Shown here in pieces: positions 1 through 8,187 of a DNA stretch of 64,000 nt. The notes below the pieces were generated by a model. That model saw only the letters and a program-made list of their open reading frames with translations. It made no database searches and had not been told where the DNA came from. Position numbers and translations under genes: made by a program. Each line of letters starts with the position of its first letter. Positions within the stretch are counted from its first letter, which is position 1. The DNA comes from Kitasatospora cineracea (lineage in GTDB: Bacteria > Actinomycetota > Actinomycetes > Streptomycetales > Streptomycetaceae): positions 372,001-436,000 of the forward strand of contig NZ_RJVJ01000002.1 of assembly GCF_003751605.1 (NCBI RefSeq). Reading direction: 5' to 3'.

Positions 1-197
1 AGCAGCCCGCTGATCCCAACCGCCCCAGGGCGCACCAGAATTGAGCGCTGCCGCATAGCCCCACCTTGTTGCGGCCGGACCTGTGGTGGATCCGGACCGC
101 GGATGTCGTCTGCCGTCCCCGGTTCGTTCTGAGGTCGCTCGGAGGTCGATTCTTCGCCACCCCTCCCCGGCACGGCAACACCCGGGGCCTCCTGACC

Positions 198-1034
198 TTA
201 CGCGGAAGGCGGATCGGTTGGGGCGTTTTCCCGCCACAGAACAGCCAAAAGTTCATCGGAAAACGGCAATCCGGCGAGCGCACCTCTCACGGCGGCGCGA
301 TTGCGCATCAGGAGTCTTCCCCCGTCACGGGGCACCAGGAGTCGGGCTTCGCCCGCGTTGGCCGGTTCTCCCCACCCCAACTGGCCTTCCACGGCGGGCT
401 GGAGGTCGAGCGGGCCGACGGCGGCGGGCGCGCCGGGCACGCCGTGTTCGAGGACCCGGCCGAGGGCCCAGCTGAACGAGCCCTCGGCGCCGGGCAGGAC
501 GCCGTCGCGGCCGCGCCGGCCCGGGTTCCAGCGGCCGATCCGGCCCCACAGCGGGACGCGCGAGTGGGTGAGGAGTTCGCCGGCGCCGTCCTCGTGCCGC
601 AGGGCGGTCCAGGTGTCGCGGTCGGCGGCCACGTCGGCGATCAGCAGGGTCTCCTCCTGTTCGCCGTGGACCATGGCGCTGGTGACCCAGTCCCAGGCGA
701 GGCCGCGCCGGTAGGCGTTGTCGGGGGTGGAGCCGGCGGTGACCAGGGCGACCCGGCGGCCGCGCGGGTCGGCGACGAGCTGGCCGACCAGGCAGACCAC
801 CAGCCAGCGGGCGGGGCGCTGGGCGGCCTGCCGGAGGGCGGTGAGCAGGGTGTTGGCGTCGGCGTCGGCCGGGGGGCGGGTGACGGTGCTGCCGCGGGTG
901 CCGGCGTCGAAGGTGCGGCCGGGGAGGGCGTCGGCGAGGGTGCGGGCGCCGTCGGCGGCGCGGGCGGAGCCGCCGTGGCCGCGTTCGGGGCCGCCGTCGG
1001 CGCCGATCACCACCAGTTCGATGCCACTGCTCAC
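198..1034 (-). CDS. Hypothetical protein, 278 aa
   Basis: I do not recognise this family. The frame has normal actinobacterial composition, with hydrophobic stretches near the N-terminus (ELVVIGADGG) and around residues 75-100 (WLVVCLVGQLV), and it looks soluble with no signal peptide or membrane segment. The start is GTG, preceded on the minus strand by a GGAGGGGG Shine-Dalgarno sequence about eight bases upstream. It is divergent from the PNPOx gene that begins about 200 bases away. A long plus-strand frame overlaps it completely but has the low-complexity look of an antisense shadow. Bases 1-197, downstream of its stop, hold nothing I can assign. Confidence 0.7.
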   Translation of the reverse strand: MSSGIELVVIGADGGPERGHGGSARAADGARTLADALPGRTFDAGTRGSTVTRPPADADANTLLTALRQAAQRPARWLVVCLVGQLVADPRGRRVALVTAGSTPDNAYRRGLAWDWVTSAMVHGEQEETLLIADVAADRDTWTALRHEDGAGELLTHSRVPLWGRIGRWNPGRRGRDGVLPGAEGSFSWALGRVLEHGVPGAPAAVGPLDLQPAVEGQLGWGEPANAGEARLLVPRDGGRLLMRNRAAVRGALAGLPFSDELLAVLWRENAPTDPPSA

Positions 1035-1181
1035 CCGTACCGCCCCCTCCGCCTGTTCCGTCCCCGGCCTGTCGTGCCGTCCCGTTCGGGCCGGTGTTCG
1101 GGCGCGGGGCGCCGCCGGAGGCCAAGGTATCGCCGCGGGGTGTCGGTGCGGGGCGGAATCGGTCCGATGAGCCCCAGCTCA

Positions 1182-1195
1182 GGGACCATGGACCC
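1182..1195. promoter_or_regulatory. Candidate DevR/OsdR (DosR-type) box
   Basis: The sequence GGGACCATGGACCC fits the relaxed DosR/DevR consensus GGGNCNNNNGNCCC used by actinobacterial dormancy regulators, and lies 37 bases before the PNPOx start codon. PNPOx-type flavoproteins are frequent members of the DosR/OsdR regulon. In a genome this GC-rich the relaxed motif occurs often by chance, so only the gene context makes it worth noting. Confidence 0.35.
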
Positions 1196-1232
1196 TGTTC
1201 GGGGCCGCGTCGGCGGGGGCACCATCGGGGGC

Positions 1233-1688
1233 ATGGACCGTGACGACCGGGTGGAGGACCTCAGCGAGGCCGAGTGCCTGCGGCTGCTCGGCACCGTGCC
1301 GCTGGGGCGGGTGGTGTACACCGAGCACGCGCTCCCGGCGGTGCTCCCGGTGGCGTTCCGGGTGGCGGCGGACGGGCGGCTGGTGCTGGCGCTGCGCACC
1401 GGCACCCGGGTGGCGCGGGCGCTGGACGGCACGGTGGCGGCGTTCCAGGTGGACGACTTCGACCGGGCCGGCCGCTGCGGCTGGAGCGTGCTGGTGCACG
1501 GCCGCGCCGAGGTGGTGCGGGACGCGGGCGAGCGCGCCGCCCTGCACTCCGGCGGCCTGCTCCCGTGGATCCCGGAGCCGGGCCCGGAGTACGTGGCGAT
1601 CAGCCCGGAGCTGGTCTCCGGCCGCCGGGTCCGCCCGGACGCCGCCGACCAGGACACCTGCCCGGCGCCGCGCCCCCACTGCGCCTGA
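1233..1688 (+). CDS. Pyridoxamine 5'-phosphate oxidase family protein (flavin-binding split barrel)
   Basis: This 151-residue protein resembles the PNPOx-like split-barrel proteins abundant in actinobacteria, which bind FMN or F420 and reduce or sequester small substrates. The N-terminus has the family pattern LSEAECLRLLGTVPLGRVVY, followed by the barrel strands LPAVLPVAF and LVLALRTGTRV and the segment VAAFQVDDFD. The substrate is unknown. I chose the ATG at 1233, where the protein begins MDRDDRVEDLS as in the family; an in-frame ATG at 1188 would add 15 unlikely residues and would place the DosR-type box inside the coding region. A stress or low-oxygen role is inference from family and box only. 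Confidence 0.85.
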   Translation: MDRDDRVEDLSEAECLRLLGTVPLGRVVYTEHALPAVLPVAFRVAADGRLVLALRTGTRVARALDGTVAAFQVDDFDRAGRCGWSVLVHGRAEVVRDAGERAALHSGGLLPWIPEPGPEYVAISPELVSGRRVRPDAADQDTCPAPRPHCA

Positions 1689-1845
1689 GCCCCGCCCCGC
1701 CACCGCCACCCGGACCGCCACCACCCAGCCCGGCTGCCGCCCCGCACCGCCCGCCCCCGCTGCCAGGTGACCGGCGAGTAGGAATACGCTGCGTCTCGGC
1801 CCCGCCCGGGCCGATCCCTGCCCCGACGCACCTGTGGAGCGCACC

Positions 1846-2303
1846 GTGACGACCTTCGCCTCGCTCACCGACCTGACCGCCGCGGTCGGCACCGAACTCG
1901 GCACCAGCGAGTGGCACACCGTGGACCAGGACCGGGTGAACCTGTTCGCCGAGGCGACCGGCGACCACCAGTGGATCCACGTCGACCCGGAGCGGGCCAG
2001 GCAGACGCCGTTCGGCGGACGATCGTGCACGGCTACCTGACGCTCTCGCTGCTGCCGGTGCTGGCCAAGGAGTGCTACGGCGTGGAGGGGATCGCCATGG
2101 CCCTCAACTACGGTTCGGACAAGGTCCGTTTCCCGGCCCCGCTGCCGGTGGGCACGGCGGTCCGGGCGACCGCGGTGCTGGTGTCGGCGGAGGAGGTGCC
2201 GGGCGGCGTGCAGGCGGCGGTCCGGTTCACCATCACCAGCGAGGCGAGCGCCAAGCCGCACTGCGTCGCGGAGGCCATCACCCGGTTCTACCCGGCCGGC
2301 TGA
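1846..2303 (+). pseudogene. MaoC family (R)-hydratase, broken by a -1 frameshift
   Basis: The N-terminal half reads as a MaoC-like enoyl-CoA hydratase (FASLTDLTAAVG, then FAEATGDHQWIHVD, the hydratase-2 motif) but meets a stop at 2038-2040. The remainder is in the next frame (TIVHGYLTLSLLPVLAKE through AITRFYPAG). One missing base near 2018, where the text reads ggcgg-acgatcgtg, joins the two halves exactly into the family pattern FGGTIVHGY. Repaired, the protein is about 152 residues, normal for a single-hotdog MaoC enzyme that hydrates acyl-CoA double bonds. The likely start is GTG at 1846; GTG at 1834 is also in frame. Either a real pseudogene or a sequence error; nothing else in the gene is decayed. 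Confidence 0.85.
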
Positions 2304-2363
2304 CCCTCCCCCGCCTTCCCCCGCCTCCCCCGTCCCGCCCCACCCCCTCTGCACGTCCTCTCC

Positions 2364-2394
2364 ACGGACCGCCCCGACCCCCGGGGCGGTCCGT
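2364..2394 (+). terminator. Hairpin terminator after the MaoC gene
   Basis: A perfect 13-bp stem (ACGGACCGCCCCG and its complement) with a 5-base loop is followed by a short T-rich run (ttctcgtt). It lies 61 bases after the MaoC stop and before the metallo-hydrolase gene. Confidence 0.75.
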
Positions 2395-2653
2395 TCTCGT
2401 TGATCCGCACGGACCGGCCGCCGCCGCCCGGCGCACCGCCCGACCAGCGACCGACCACCGCCCGGCGCGCCGCCGTTGATTTGCGGTATTCGTCACCTTT
2501 CGGCCGGTAATGTCCCGGTCCGAGGTGCGCCGCCCGCGCCGGGGTCCCCGGCGGTCCGGGCGCCGTCCTCCGGCCCGCCGTCGATGCCGCGGGGCGCGCT
2601 GCGTCCCGCCGTCCCGGTGCGCCGCCGTCCGGGTGTTCGACCGTGGAGGTACC

Positions 2654-3919
2654 GTGTCCCGCCCCGTCTCCTGGCTGTTCCGCGCCGGTGAACTGGCCGC
2701 CGAGGCCGGGCTCGCGCTGCGCGACGCGAAGCGCTCGTACCGGACGCTCCCCCGGGAGACCTGGCAGCGGATGCGCACCGACGCGTTCGGCGCCGACCCG
2801 TCGGGCTGGCGCCTGCACCGGGTGCGCAACTCGCCGCACTTCGTGGACGGCTCCTTCCGCAACCCGGTCGCCACCCGCCGGCTCGCCTACGCGCACACCC
2901 CGCTGGCCCTGATGCGCACCAAGCTCGTGGTCGACCCGAGCCGCCGCAGGCCGGCCGCGGCCGTCCCGGTGCACCGCCTGCTGCCGATGGAGCTGGCCGT
3001 CCCGGCCGCGTCCGGCCTGCGGCTGACCTGGCTGGGCCACGCCACCGTGCTGGCCGAACTGGACGGGGTCCGGGTGCTGTTCGACCCGGTGTGGAGCGAG
3101 CGCTGCTCCCCGTTCGACTGGATCGGCCCCAAGCGCCTGCACCCGGTGCCGCTGCCGCTGGCCGAACTCGGGCCGGTGGACGTGGTGGTGATCTCGCACG
3201 ACCACTACGACCACCTGGACATGCCGACGGTGCGGACGCTGGCCGCGGGCGACGCGGTCTTCGCGGTCCCGCTGGGCGTCGGCGCGCACCTCGAGCACTG
3301 GGGCGTCTCGCCGCGCCGGATCGTCGACCTCGACTGGTGGGAGTCCACCGAGCTGGACGGCCTGCGGCTGACCGCCACCCCCGCCCGGCACTACTGCTCG
3401 CGCGGGCCCCGGCCGAGCGGCCGGTTCCTCTGGTCGTCCTGGGTGGTGGAGGGCAGGCGGCACCGGCTCTTCCACAGCGGCGACAGCGGCTACTTCCCGG
3501 GGTTCGCCGAGATCGGCCGCCGCTTCGGCCCGTTCGACGCGACGATGATGCAGGTCGGCGCGTACTCCGAGCACTGGCCGGAGGTCCACCTGACCCCCGA
3601 GGAGGCCGTGCAGGCCCACCGGGACCTGCGCGGCGACGTGCTGCTCCCGATCCACTGGGGGACCTTCGACCTCGCCCCGCACCCGTGGGAGGAGCCCGCC
3701 GAGCGCGCCGTCGCGGCCGCCCGGGACGCCGGCGTCACCCTGGCCGTGCCCCGCCCCGGCCGCCCCTTCGAGCCCGCCGACCCGCCGACCGCCGGCCCGT
3801 GGTGGCGCGCGGTGGCCACCGCCCCCTCCGGCGCGGACCTGCTGCTGCCGCCCGCCGCGGACTCCCCCGTCCCGGACAGCCCGGCCGCCCTCCCGCTGCC
3901 GGACGCCCCGCTGCACTGA
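2654..3919 (+). CDS. MBL-fold metallo-hydrolase, NAPE-PLD/UlaG-like
   Basis: The 421-residue protein has the metallo-beta-lactamase fold of the N-acylphosphatidylethanolamine phospholipase D-like family. Visible metal-binding motifs are H182-x-H184-x-D186-H187 (SHDHYDHLD), H274-SGD277, and H334 in the segment PIHWGTF. The core begins TWLGHATVL near residue 116. An N-terminal extension of about 100 residues precedes the core, as in many actinobacterial members. The start is GTG at 2654 with GGAGG four bases upstream; the frame stays open further upstream but codes only arginine-rich shadow. A phosphodiesterase or lactone hydrolase activity is likely, and the substrate is unknown. It converges with the DUF6493 gene, 27 bases away. 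Confidence 0.9.
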   Translation: MSRPVSWLFRAGELAAEAGLALRDAKRSYRTLPRETWQRMRTDAFGADPSGWRLHRVRNSPHFVDGSFRNPVATRRLAYAHTPLALMRTKLVVDPSRRRPAAAVPVHRLLPMELAVPAASGLRLTWLGHATVLAELDGVRVLFDPVWSERCSPFDWIGPKRLHPVPLPLAELGPVDVVVISHDHYDHLDMPTVRTLAAGDAVFAVPLGVGAHLEHWGVSPRRIVDLDWWESTELDGLRLTATPARHYCSRGPRPSGRFLWSSWVVEGRRHRLFHSGDSGYFPGFAEIGRRFGPFDATMMQVGAYSEHWPEVHLTPEEAVQAHRDLRGDVLLPIHWGTFDLAPHPWEEPAERAVAAARDAGVTLAVPRPGRPFEPADPPTAGPWWRAVATAPSGADLLLPPAADSPVPDSPAALPLPDAPLH

Positions 3920-3946
3920 ACCACCCGGACGCCCCGCCGCACCGGA

Positions 3947-6667
3947 TCACGCCGGCCCGAGCAGCGCCGCCAGGTTGCGGGCCTCCGCGAGCAGCTTGGT
4001 GCCGCCCTTGCGGGCGGCGGTGCGGGTCACCGCGTCGATCGGGCCGCGGGCGCCGCTGCGGCGGGCGCAGTCGACGGCGACGGCGACCAGGTCGGCGGCC
4101 CCGCGCGGGGGGCCGCCGTCGAGCAGGGCGGGGAGCAGCGGGGCCAGCACGCTCCAGGTCAGGCGGGGTGCGGGGTCGGCGAGTTCGGCGAGCGTCGCGG
4201 CCAGCCGGTTGGGTTTGACCGCACCGAGGACGAGCAGTTCGTGCACCTCCGCGGCCAGTGCCGCCGGGTCGAGCTGCCGCTGGGCGGCCAGCGAGAGCAG
4301 CGCGTCGACGGTGGCGGAGCGGTCCTCGGCGTGGCCGGCGCCGAGGCCGTAGGCGAGGGCCTGGTGGACGGCGAAGCCGCAGGGGCCCTCGGCTTCGGCG
4401 AGCAGCGGCAGCAGCTGGGGGTGGCCGCGTTCGGGGGTGTCGGCGGCGGACTCGGCGAGCTGGCCGGTGATCCGCAGCGCCAGTTCCTCGCGGTGGTGCG
4501 GGAGCAGCGCGGTCCAGCGGGAGTCGGGCAGGGAGTCCGTCACGGCGGGGCCGAGCTGGAAGTCCCGGGACGGGCCGAGCAGCGCCCGGACGGCCGCGGG
4601 CGGGCCGGCCGCCGGTTCGACGCCGGGGACGTCCAGGGCGGGCAGCGTGAGGAGTTCCAGCGCGGGTCCGGCCGGTTCGGGCTGCTCCGCGTAGCGGCGG
4701 AACTCGGCGCACCGGACGCCGGTGGTCCAGGTACCGGCCGGCACCGGGACGCAGTCGCGCCGGGGCAGTCCGCCGCCGCGCAGCCAGGCCGCCAGCTGCC
4801 GTCCGGCGGGCGAGGTGAGCGCCCGGGTGTCCTCGGTGCCGTCGCCGGCCGTGCGCAGCAGGGCCAGTGCGAAGTCCACCGGCCCGGGCCGGACGCCGAG
4901 TTGCTCGTAGCGGGCCAGCCGGGCCGCCAGTTCCCGGGCGTCCAGGGCGCCGTTGCGCCAGGTCGGGGTGGAGAGCAGGAACGGGACGGGGTCGGCGGCG
5001 AGCCGCCAGGCGGTCTCGTGCAGGCGGGCGGCCAGGAACTCGCCGACCGGGCCGCGGAACCCCCAGCCCCTGAACAGCCGGTCCGCCCGGGACTGCAGGG
5101 CCCGCAGGACGCGCGACCGGGGGACGGCGCCGGTGGCGGCGCCGGCCAGCCCGCCGAGGGTGCGCCACTCGTCCGCGGGCAGGACGGGGGCGAGCGCGGC
5201 GGCCAGCGCGTCCCGGTCGGCCCAGACCTGGCGGGCCAGGCCGTCCAGGACGCGTTCGAAGGACACGCTCTCCTCGGGGGCGGCCAGCGCGGCGGCCAGT
5301 TCCTCGGCGACCTCGGCGGGGGTGGCGAGCGGCGCGGGCACCGGGACCCGCCGGGGCGGTTCGGGCAGCCGGTCGGCGTCCTGCGCGGCGGCGAGCGGCG
5401 GCACGTCGACGCCCAGCAGTTCGGCGGCCGTCCGGGCGTGCGCGGGGTCGAGCAGCAGTGCCGCCGCCCGCAGCTCGGTCAGCAACTCGCCTTCTGCGGA
5501 AGCGACGTGACGCTTCAGCAGTTTCAGCGCCTGTCCCTGCAGCTGCCGGTCCGGGTGTCCGAGGCAGTCGGCGGCGGCCCGCAGCGCGAGCTCCGCCCGG
5601 CCGTCCGCGGCGACCCGCTCCAGCCAGCCCAGTTGGGCCCGCACCAGCTTCTTCTCGGGGCGGGCCAGCAGCACCCCGGACGCCTCCGCGACCTCCTCGG
5701 CCGCCAGCCGGCCCGCGCCGTCCAGGGCGGCCAGCGCCTCCTGGGCGTACCCGGCGACGGTCGAGGGGCCGTCCAGCAGGGCCAGCAGGGCCCGCCGGTT
5801 GTCGGCGAGCTCGTCGGGGCCGGGGGCCAGCGCGCGCAGCGCCTCCAGGTAGGTGCGCAGTTCGCCGGGGGCGCCGCCGCGCACCAGCCGGGCGAAGCCG
5901 CGGCCGAGCAGGGCGGTGCGGTCGACGGTGCCCTCGGCGGCGAGCCGGGCCAGTACGGCGGGCCAGCGCTGGGCGGGGCCCCCGGCGCTCCAGGGGCCGG
6001 ACAGGTGCGCGGCGGTGTCGGCGTCGAAGACCAGCGGGGCGAGGACGGGCGCGAAGGCGTCGGCGCTCAGCCGGGCGTACAGGTCGGGGCCGGGCGGGAG
6101 CAGCCGCAGCCACGGGCGGGGTTCGGGGCGGCCGCGGTCGCGCATCCACCCGGCGACGAAGTCGGGTTCGGCGGGCGGCGGGGTGTCGCTGCGGCGCAGC
6201 AGGTGCTCGGCGATCTCGTAGGGGACGGTGCTGCCCCAGCCGGTGCGGTCGGCGGGGCGGCGGGCCAGCCGGAGGGCGACCTCGCGCTGCCAGGGGGCGG
6301 GCCGGTCGTCCAGCAGGGCGACCAGCGGGGGCTGGGCCCAGTACCGGACGTCGAACTCGCGGCCGCCGATCCAGTCGGCGGCGCCGGAGGGAGCGGTGTG
6401 GCAGACCGCTCCGGCGACCAGCAGCGCGGTGGTGGCGCCGCCGCGGGAGTGGCTGCTGTCGCGCAGTTCGCGGCGCAGCCGCCTGAGCCGGGGCAGCGCG
6501 GCCCGGCGCCGGGCGTCCGGCAGCGCCGTGACCAGGTCGGCGACGTCGGCGAACCGCGCCTCCCGGACCGCCGCCGCCAGCTCCTCCGCGAAGTCGGCGG
6601 GCATTGCGGACCCGGCGGGCGCTGCGAGCTCGGCGGGCAGCGCGGGCTCGGCGGACTCGACGCTCAC
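3947..6667 (-). CDS. DUF6493 family protein, SWIM-protein partner
   Basis: This 906-residue protein looks like the DUF6493 family: an alpha-helical, Leu/Ala-rich repeat protein with the family N-terminal motif ALPRLRRLRRELRD near residue 55, then a segment with AVCHTAPSGAADWIGGREFD. It has no membrane segments or recognisable catalytic motif. Its GTG start overlaps the stop of the SWIM gene by four bases (GTGA), so the two are translationally coupled and probably act together. In related genomes such pairs occur with MoxR ATPase and VWA genes; none follow here, because the next gene converges. The function is unknown. Confidence 0.8.
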   Translation of the reverse strand: MSVESAEPALPAELAAPAGSAMPADFAEELAAAVREARFADVADLVTALPDARRRAALPRLRRLRRELRDSSHSRGGATTALLVAGAVCHTAPSGAADWIGGREFDVRYWAQPPLVALLDDRPAPWQREVALRLARRPADRTGWGSTVPYEIAEHLLRRSDTPPPAEPDFVAGWMRDRGRPEPRPWLRLLPPGPDLYARLSADAFAPVLAPLVFDADTAAHLSGPWSAGGPAQRWPAVLARLAAEGTVDRTALLGRGFARLVRGGAPGELRTYLEALRALAPGPDELADNRRALLALLDGPSTVAGYAQEALAALDGAGRLAAEEVAEASGVLLARPEKKLVRAQLGWLERVAADGRAELALRAAADCLGHPDRQLQGQALKLLKRHVASAEGELLTELRAAALLLDPAHARTAAELLGVDVPPLAAAQDADRLPEPPRRVPVPAPLATPAEVAEELAAALAAPEESVSFERVLDGLARQVWADRDALAAALAPVLPADEWRTLGGLAGAATGAVPRSRVLRALQSRADRLFRGWGFRGPVGEFLAARLHETAWRLAADPVPFLLSTPTWRNGALDARELAARLARYEQLGVRPGPVDFALALLRTAGDGTEDTRALTSPAGRQLAAWLRGGGLPRRDCVPVPAGTWTTGVRCAEFRRYAEQPEPAGPALELLTLPALDVPGVEPAAGPPAAVRALLGPSRDFQLGPAVTDSLPDSRWTALLPHHREELALRITGQLAESAADTPERGHPQLLPLLAEAEGPCGFAVHQALAYGLGAGHAEDRSATVDALLSLAAQRQLDPAALAAEVHELLVLGAVKPNRLAATLAELADPAPRLTWSVLAPLLPALLDGGPPRGAADLVAVAVDCARRSGARGPIDAVTRTAARKGGTKLLAEARNLAALLGPA

Positions 6668-8013
6668 CGCTGCTCCTCCCCCGCGGTGATCCGCACCGCG
6701 AGCACGTGGCTGCACGGTCCGCGGCCGCCGCGGTGGCGGGCCCACCAGCGGCAGGTGCAGCCGAGGGCGGTGCCGTCGGCGCCGACCCGGACGTGGTGGG
6801 CGTGGTCGCCGACGGTGACCACCCGCACGTCGCCGGACACCGGGCCGACGGCGTCGGCGGCGAGCAGGGCGCGGGCGGTGCGCAGCCGGGGGTTGCGGTC
6901 CTCGGCCCGGCCGTCCTGGTAGGGCAGTCGGCGGTGGAAGTGGGCGGCGTCGGCGAGGTCGTAGCCGAGTTGGCCGGTGGTGGCGAGGTGGGCGAGGGCG
7001 GTGCGGACCTGTCCGGGGGTCAGGCCGGAGTCCTCGGCGAGGTCGGCGGGGTCGATCCGGGGTTCCCAGGCGAGCAGCGCGGCCAGGGTGTCGACGTGCC
7101 CGGTGGGGGCGTCCTGGGCGAGGACGTCGAGCAGGCCGCCCTCGCCGGAGAAGCCGCGGGAGCTGTCGGGCGACAGGGTGAGGGTGATCCGGCCGCCGGG
7201 GAGGGCGAGTTCCCAGGCGGAGGCGGTGGGTGCGGCGGGGGTGCCGGGCGGGGCGTAGACGCGCAGGGCGGTGGCGTGGCGCAGCAGCGGGCGCAGGGCG
7301 GTGAGGCGTTCGGGGCCGGGCAGGCAGACCGCGCCGGGGCCGGGGCGGGAGGTGGGGCGCAGGCCGGACCCGGCCGGGACGACCCAGCGGACGGCGCCGC
7401 GGCCGACGGTGGGCAGGGTGCGCAGGAAGCGGACGGCTTCGGCGGCGGGGAGCTGGGCGCGCAGGTCGAAGCGGGCGGTGAGCACCTGGGTCTCGGCGAA
7501 GCCCTTGAGCCAGCGGTCGGGCAGCGGGACCTTGCGTTCGACCAGGGTGTCGGGGCCGACGGCGACGGCGAGCTCCCCGGTGCCGACGGCGAGTCGGAGG
7601 CGCTGGCCGGGGGTGCGGAGCCGGAGCGCCTCGCGCAGCGGGGCGTTCACGTCGACGTTGGTGGTGCCGTGGCCGGTGGCGGCGCCGTCGAGCCCTTCGG
7701 GCAGGACGTCGAGCCGGGCGTGCACGCCGCCGCAGCCGGAGAAGGACTCGAAGCGCAGCCGGTCGCCGTCGGCGGTGACCACGGGGTCGAGCGAGGCGGC
7801 GCCGACGGGGCGGTGGTAGCGGGCGGCGGCCACGTCGGCGACGGCGAGCAGGGCGGCCGCGGCGGCGTCGGGGTGGCGCAGCGCGCCGTCGAAGAACCGG
7901 GGGTGGTCGGCCTCGCCGTGCGGGGTGGTGCCGCCGCTGGTGGCGAGGTCCAGCCGGCGGGGGCGGAGCGCGGAGGGCTGCAGGTAGCGCAGGGCGTGAA
8001 CGGCCGTGGTCAT
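6664..8013 (-). CDS. SWIM zinc finger family protein
   Basis: The 449-residue protein ends with a SWIM zinc finger, CxC-x(n)-CxH (CTCRWW...GPCSHVLAV), within its last 30 residues. The rest is the conserved beta-rich domain of bacterial SWIM proteins, with an N-terminus MTTAVHALRYLQPSALR. SWIM fingers bind nucleic acid or protein partners. It is the first gene of a two-gene operon with DUF6493. No Shine-Dalgarno sequence precedes ATG 8013; instead a -10 hexamer TAGCGT lies 7 bases upstream, so the mRNA is probably leaderless. It is divergent from the TesB gene across 174 bases. Confidence 0.85.
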   Translation of the reverse strand: MTTAVHALRYLQPSALRPRRLDLATSGGTTPHGEADHPRFFDGALRHPDAAAAALLAVADVAAARYHRPVGAASLDPVVTADGDRLRFESFSGCGGVHARLDVLPEGLDGAATGHGTTNVDVNAPLREALRLRTPGQRLRLAVGTGELAVAVGPDTLVERKVPLPDRWLKGFAETQVLTARFDLRAQLPAAEAVRFLRTLPTVGRGAVRWVVPAGSGLRPTSRPGPGAVCLPGPERLTALRPLLRHATALRVYAPPGTPAAPTASAWELALPGGRITLTLSPDSSRGFSGEGGLLDVLAQDAPTGHVDTLAALLAWEPRIDPADLAEDSGLTPGQVRTALAHLATTGQLGYDLADAAHFHRRLPYQDGRAEDRNPRLRTARALLAADAVGPVSGDVRVVTVGDHAHHVRVGADGTALGCTCRWWARHRGGRGPCSHVLAVRITAGEEQR

Positions 8014-8020
8014 GGTCGGA

Positions 8021-8026
8021 ACGCTA
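8021..8026 (-). promoter_or_regulatory. Leaderless -10 box of the SWIM/DUF6493 operon
   Basis: On the minus strand TAGCGT is followed by exactly seven bases and then the ATG. No ribosome-binding sequence lies between. No clear -35 hexamer is visible. Confidence 0.55.
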
Positions 8027-8162
8027 ACCGCCGCCGCCGACACGGCCGGCGCCCCGCACCCGCCCGCGCACCTGCCCACGACCTGCACCCGCACCCGCCC
8101 CCGCACCCTGCCGCGCACCCGCCCGCGACCGGCACGTGACCGGCACCACAGGCTCCGGGCAC

Positions 8163-8176
8163 TGCAACGTGTTCTA
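8163..8176. promoter_or_regulatory. KstR-type operator overlapping the TesB promoter
   Basis: TGCAACGTGTTCTA matches every fixed position of the published KstR operator consensus TnnAACnnGTTnnA. It overlaps the TesB -10 hexamer, which suits repression. The regulator gene just downstream of TesB is itself KstR-like. Confidence 0.6.
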
Positions 8177-8180
8177 GCAT
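8175..8180 (+). promoter_or_regulatory. Leaderless -10 box of the TesB gene
   Basis: TAGCAT is followed by seven bases and then GTG at 8188. An ATG at 8179 overlaps the hexamer itself and so would lie upstream of the expected transcript start. Confidence 0.55.
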
Positions 8181-8187
8181 GATCCGG

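Noticed and set aside
66..1232. Long plus-strand open frame running into the PNPOx gene
   Set aside because: It is low-complexity (GGAGGG-type peptides) and antisense to a better-formed minus-strand gene. Only the part from 1233 has family features.
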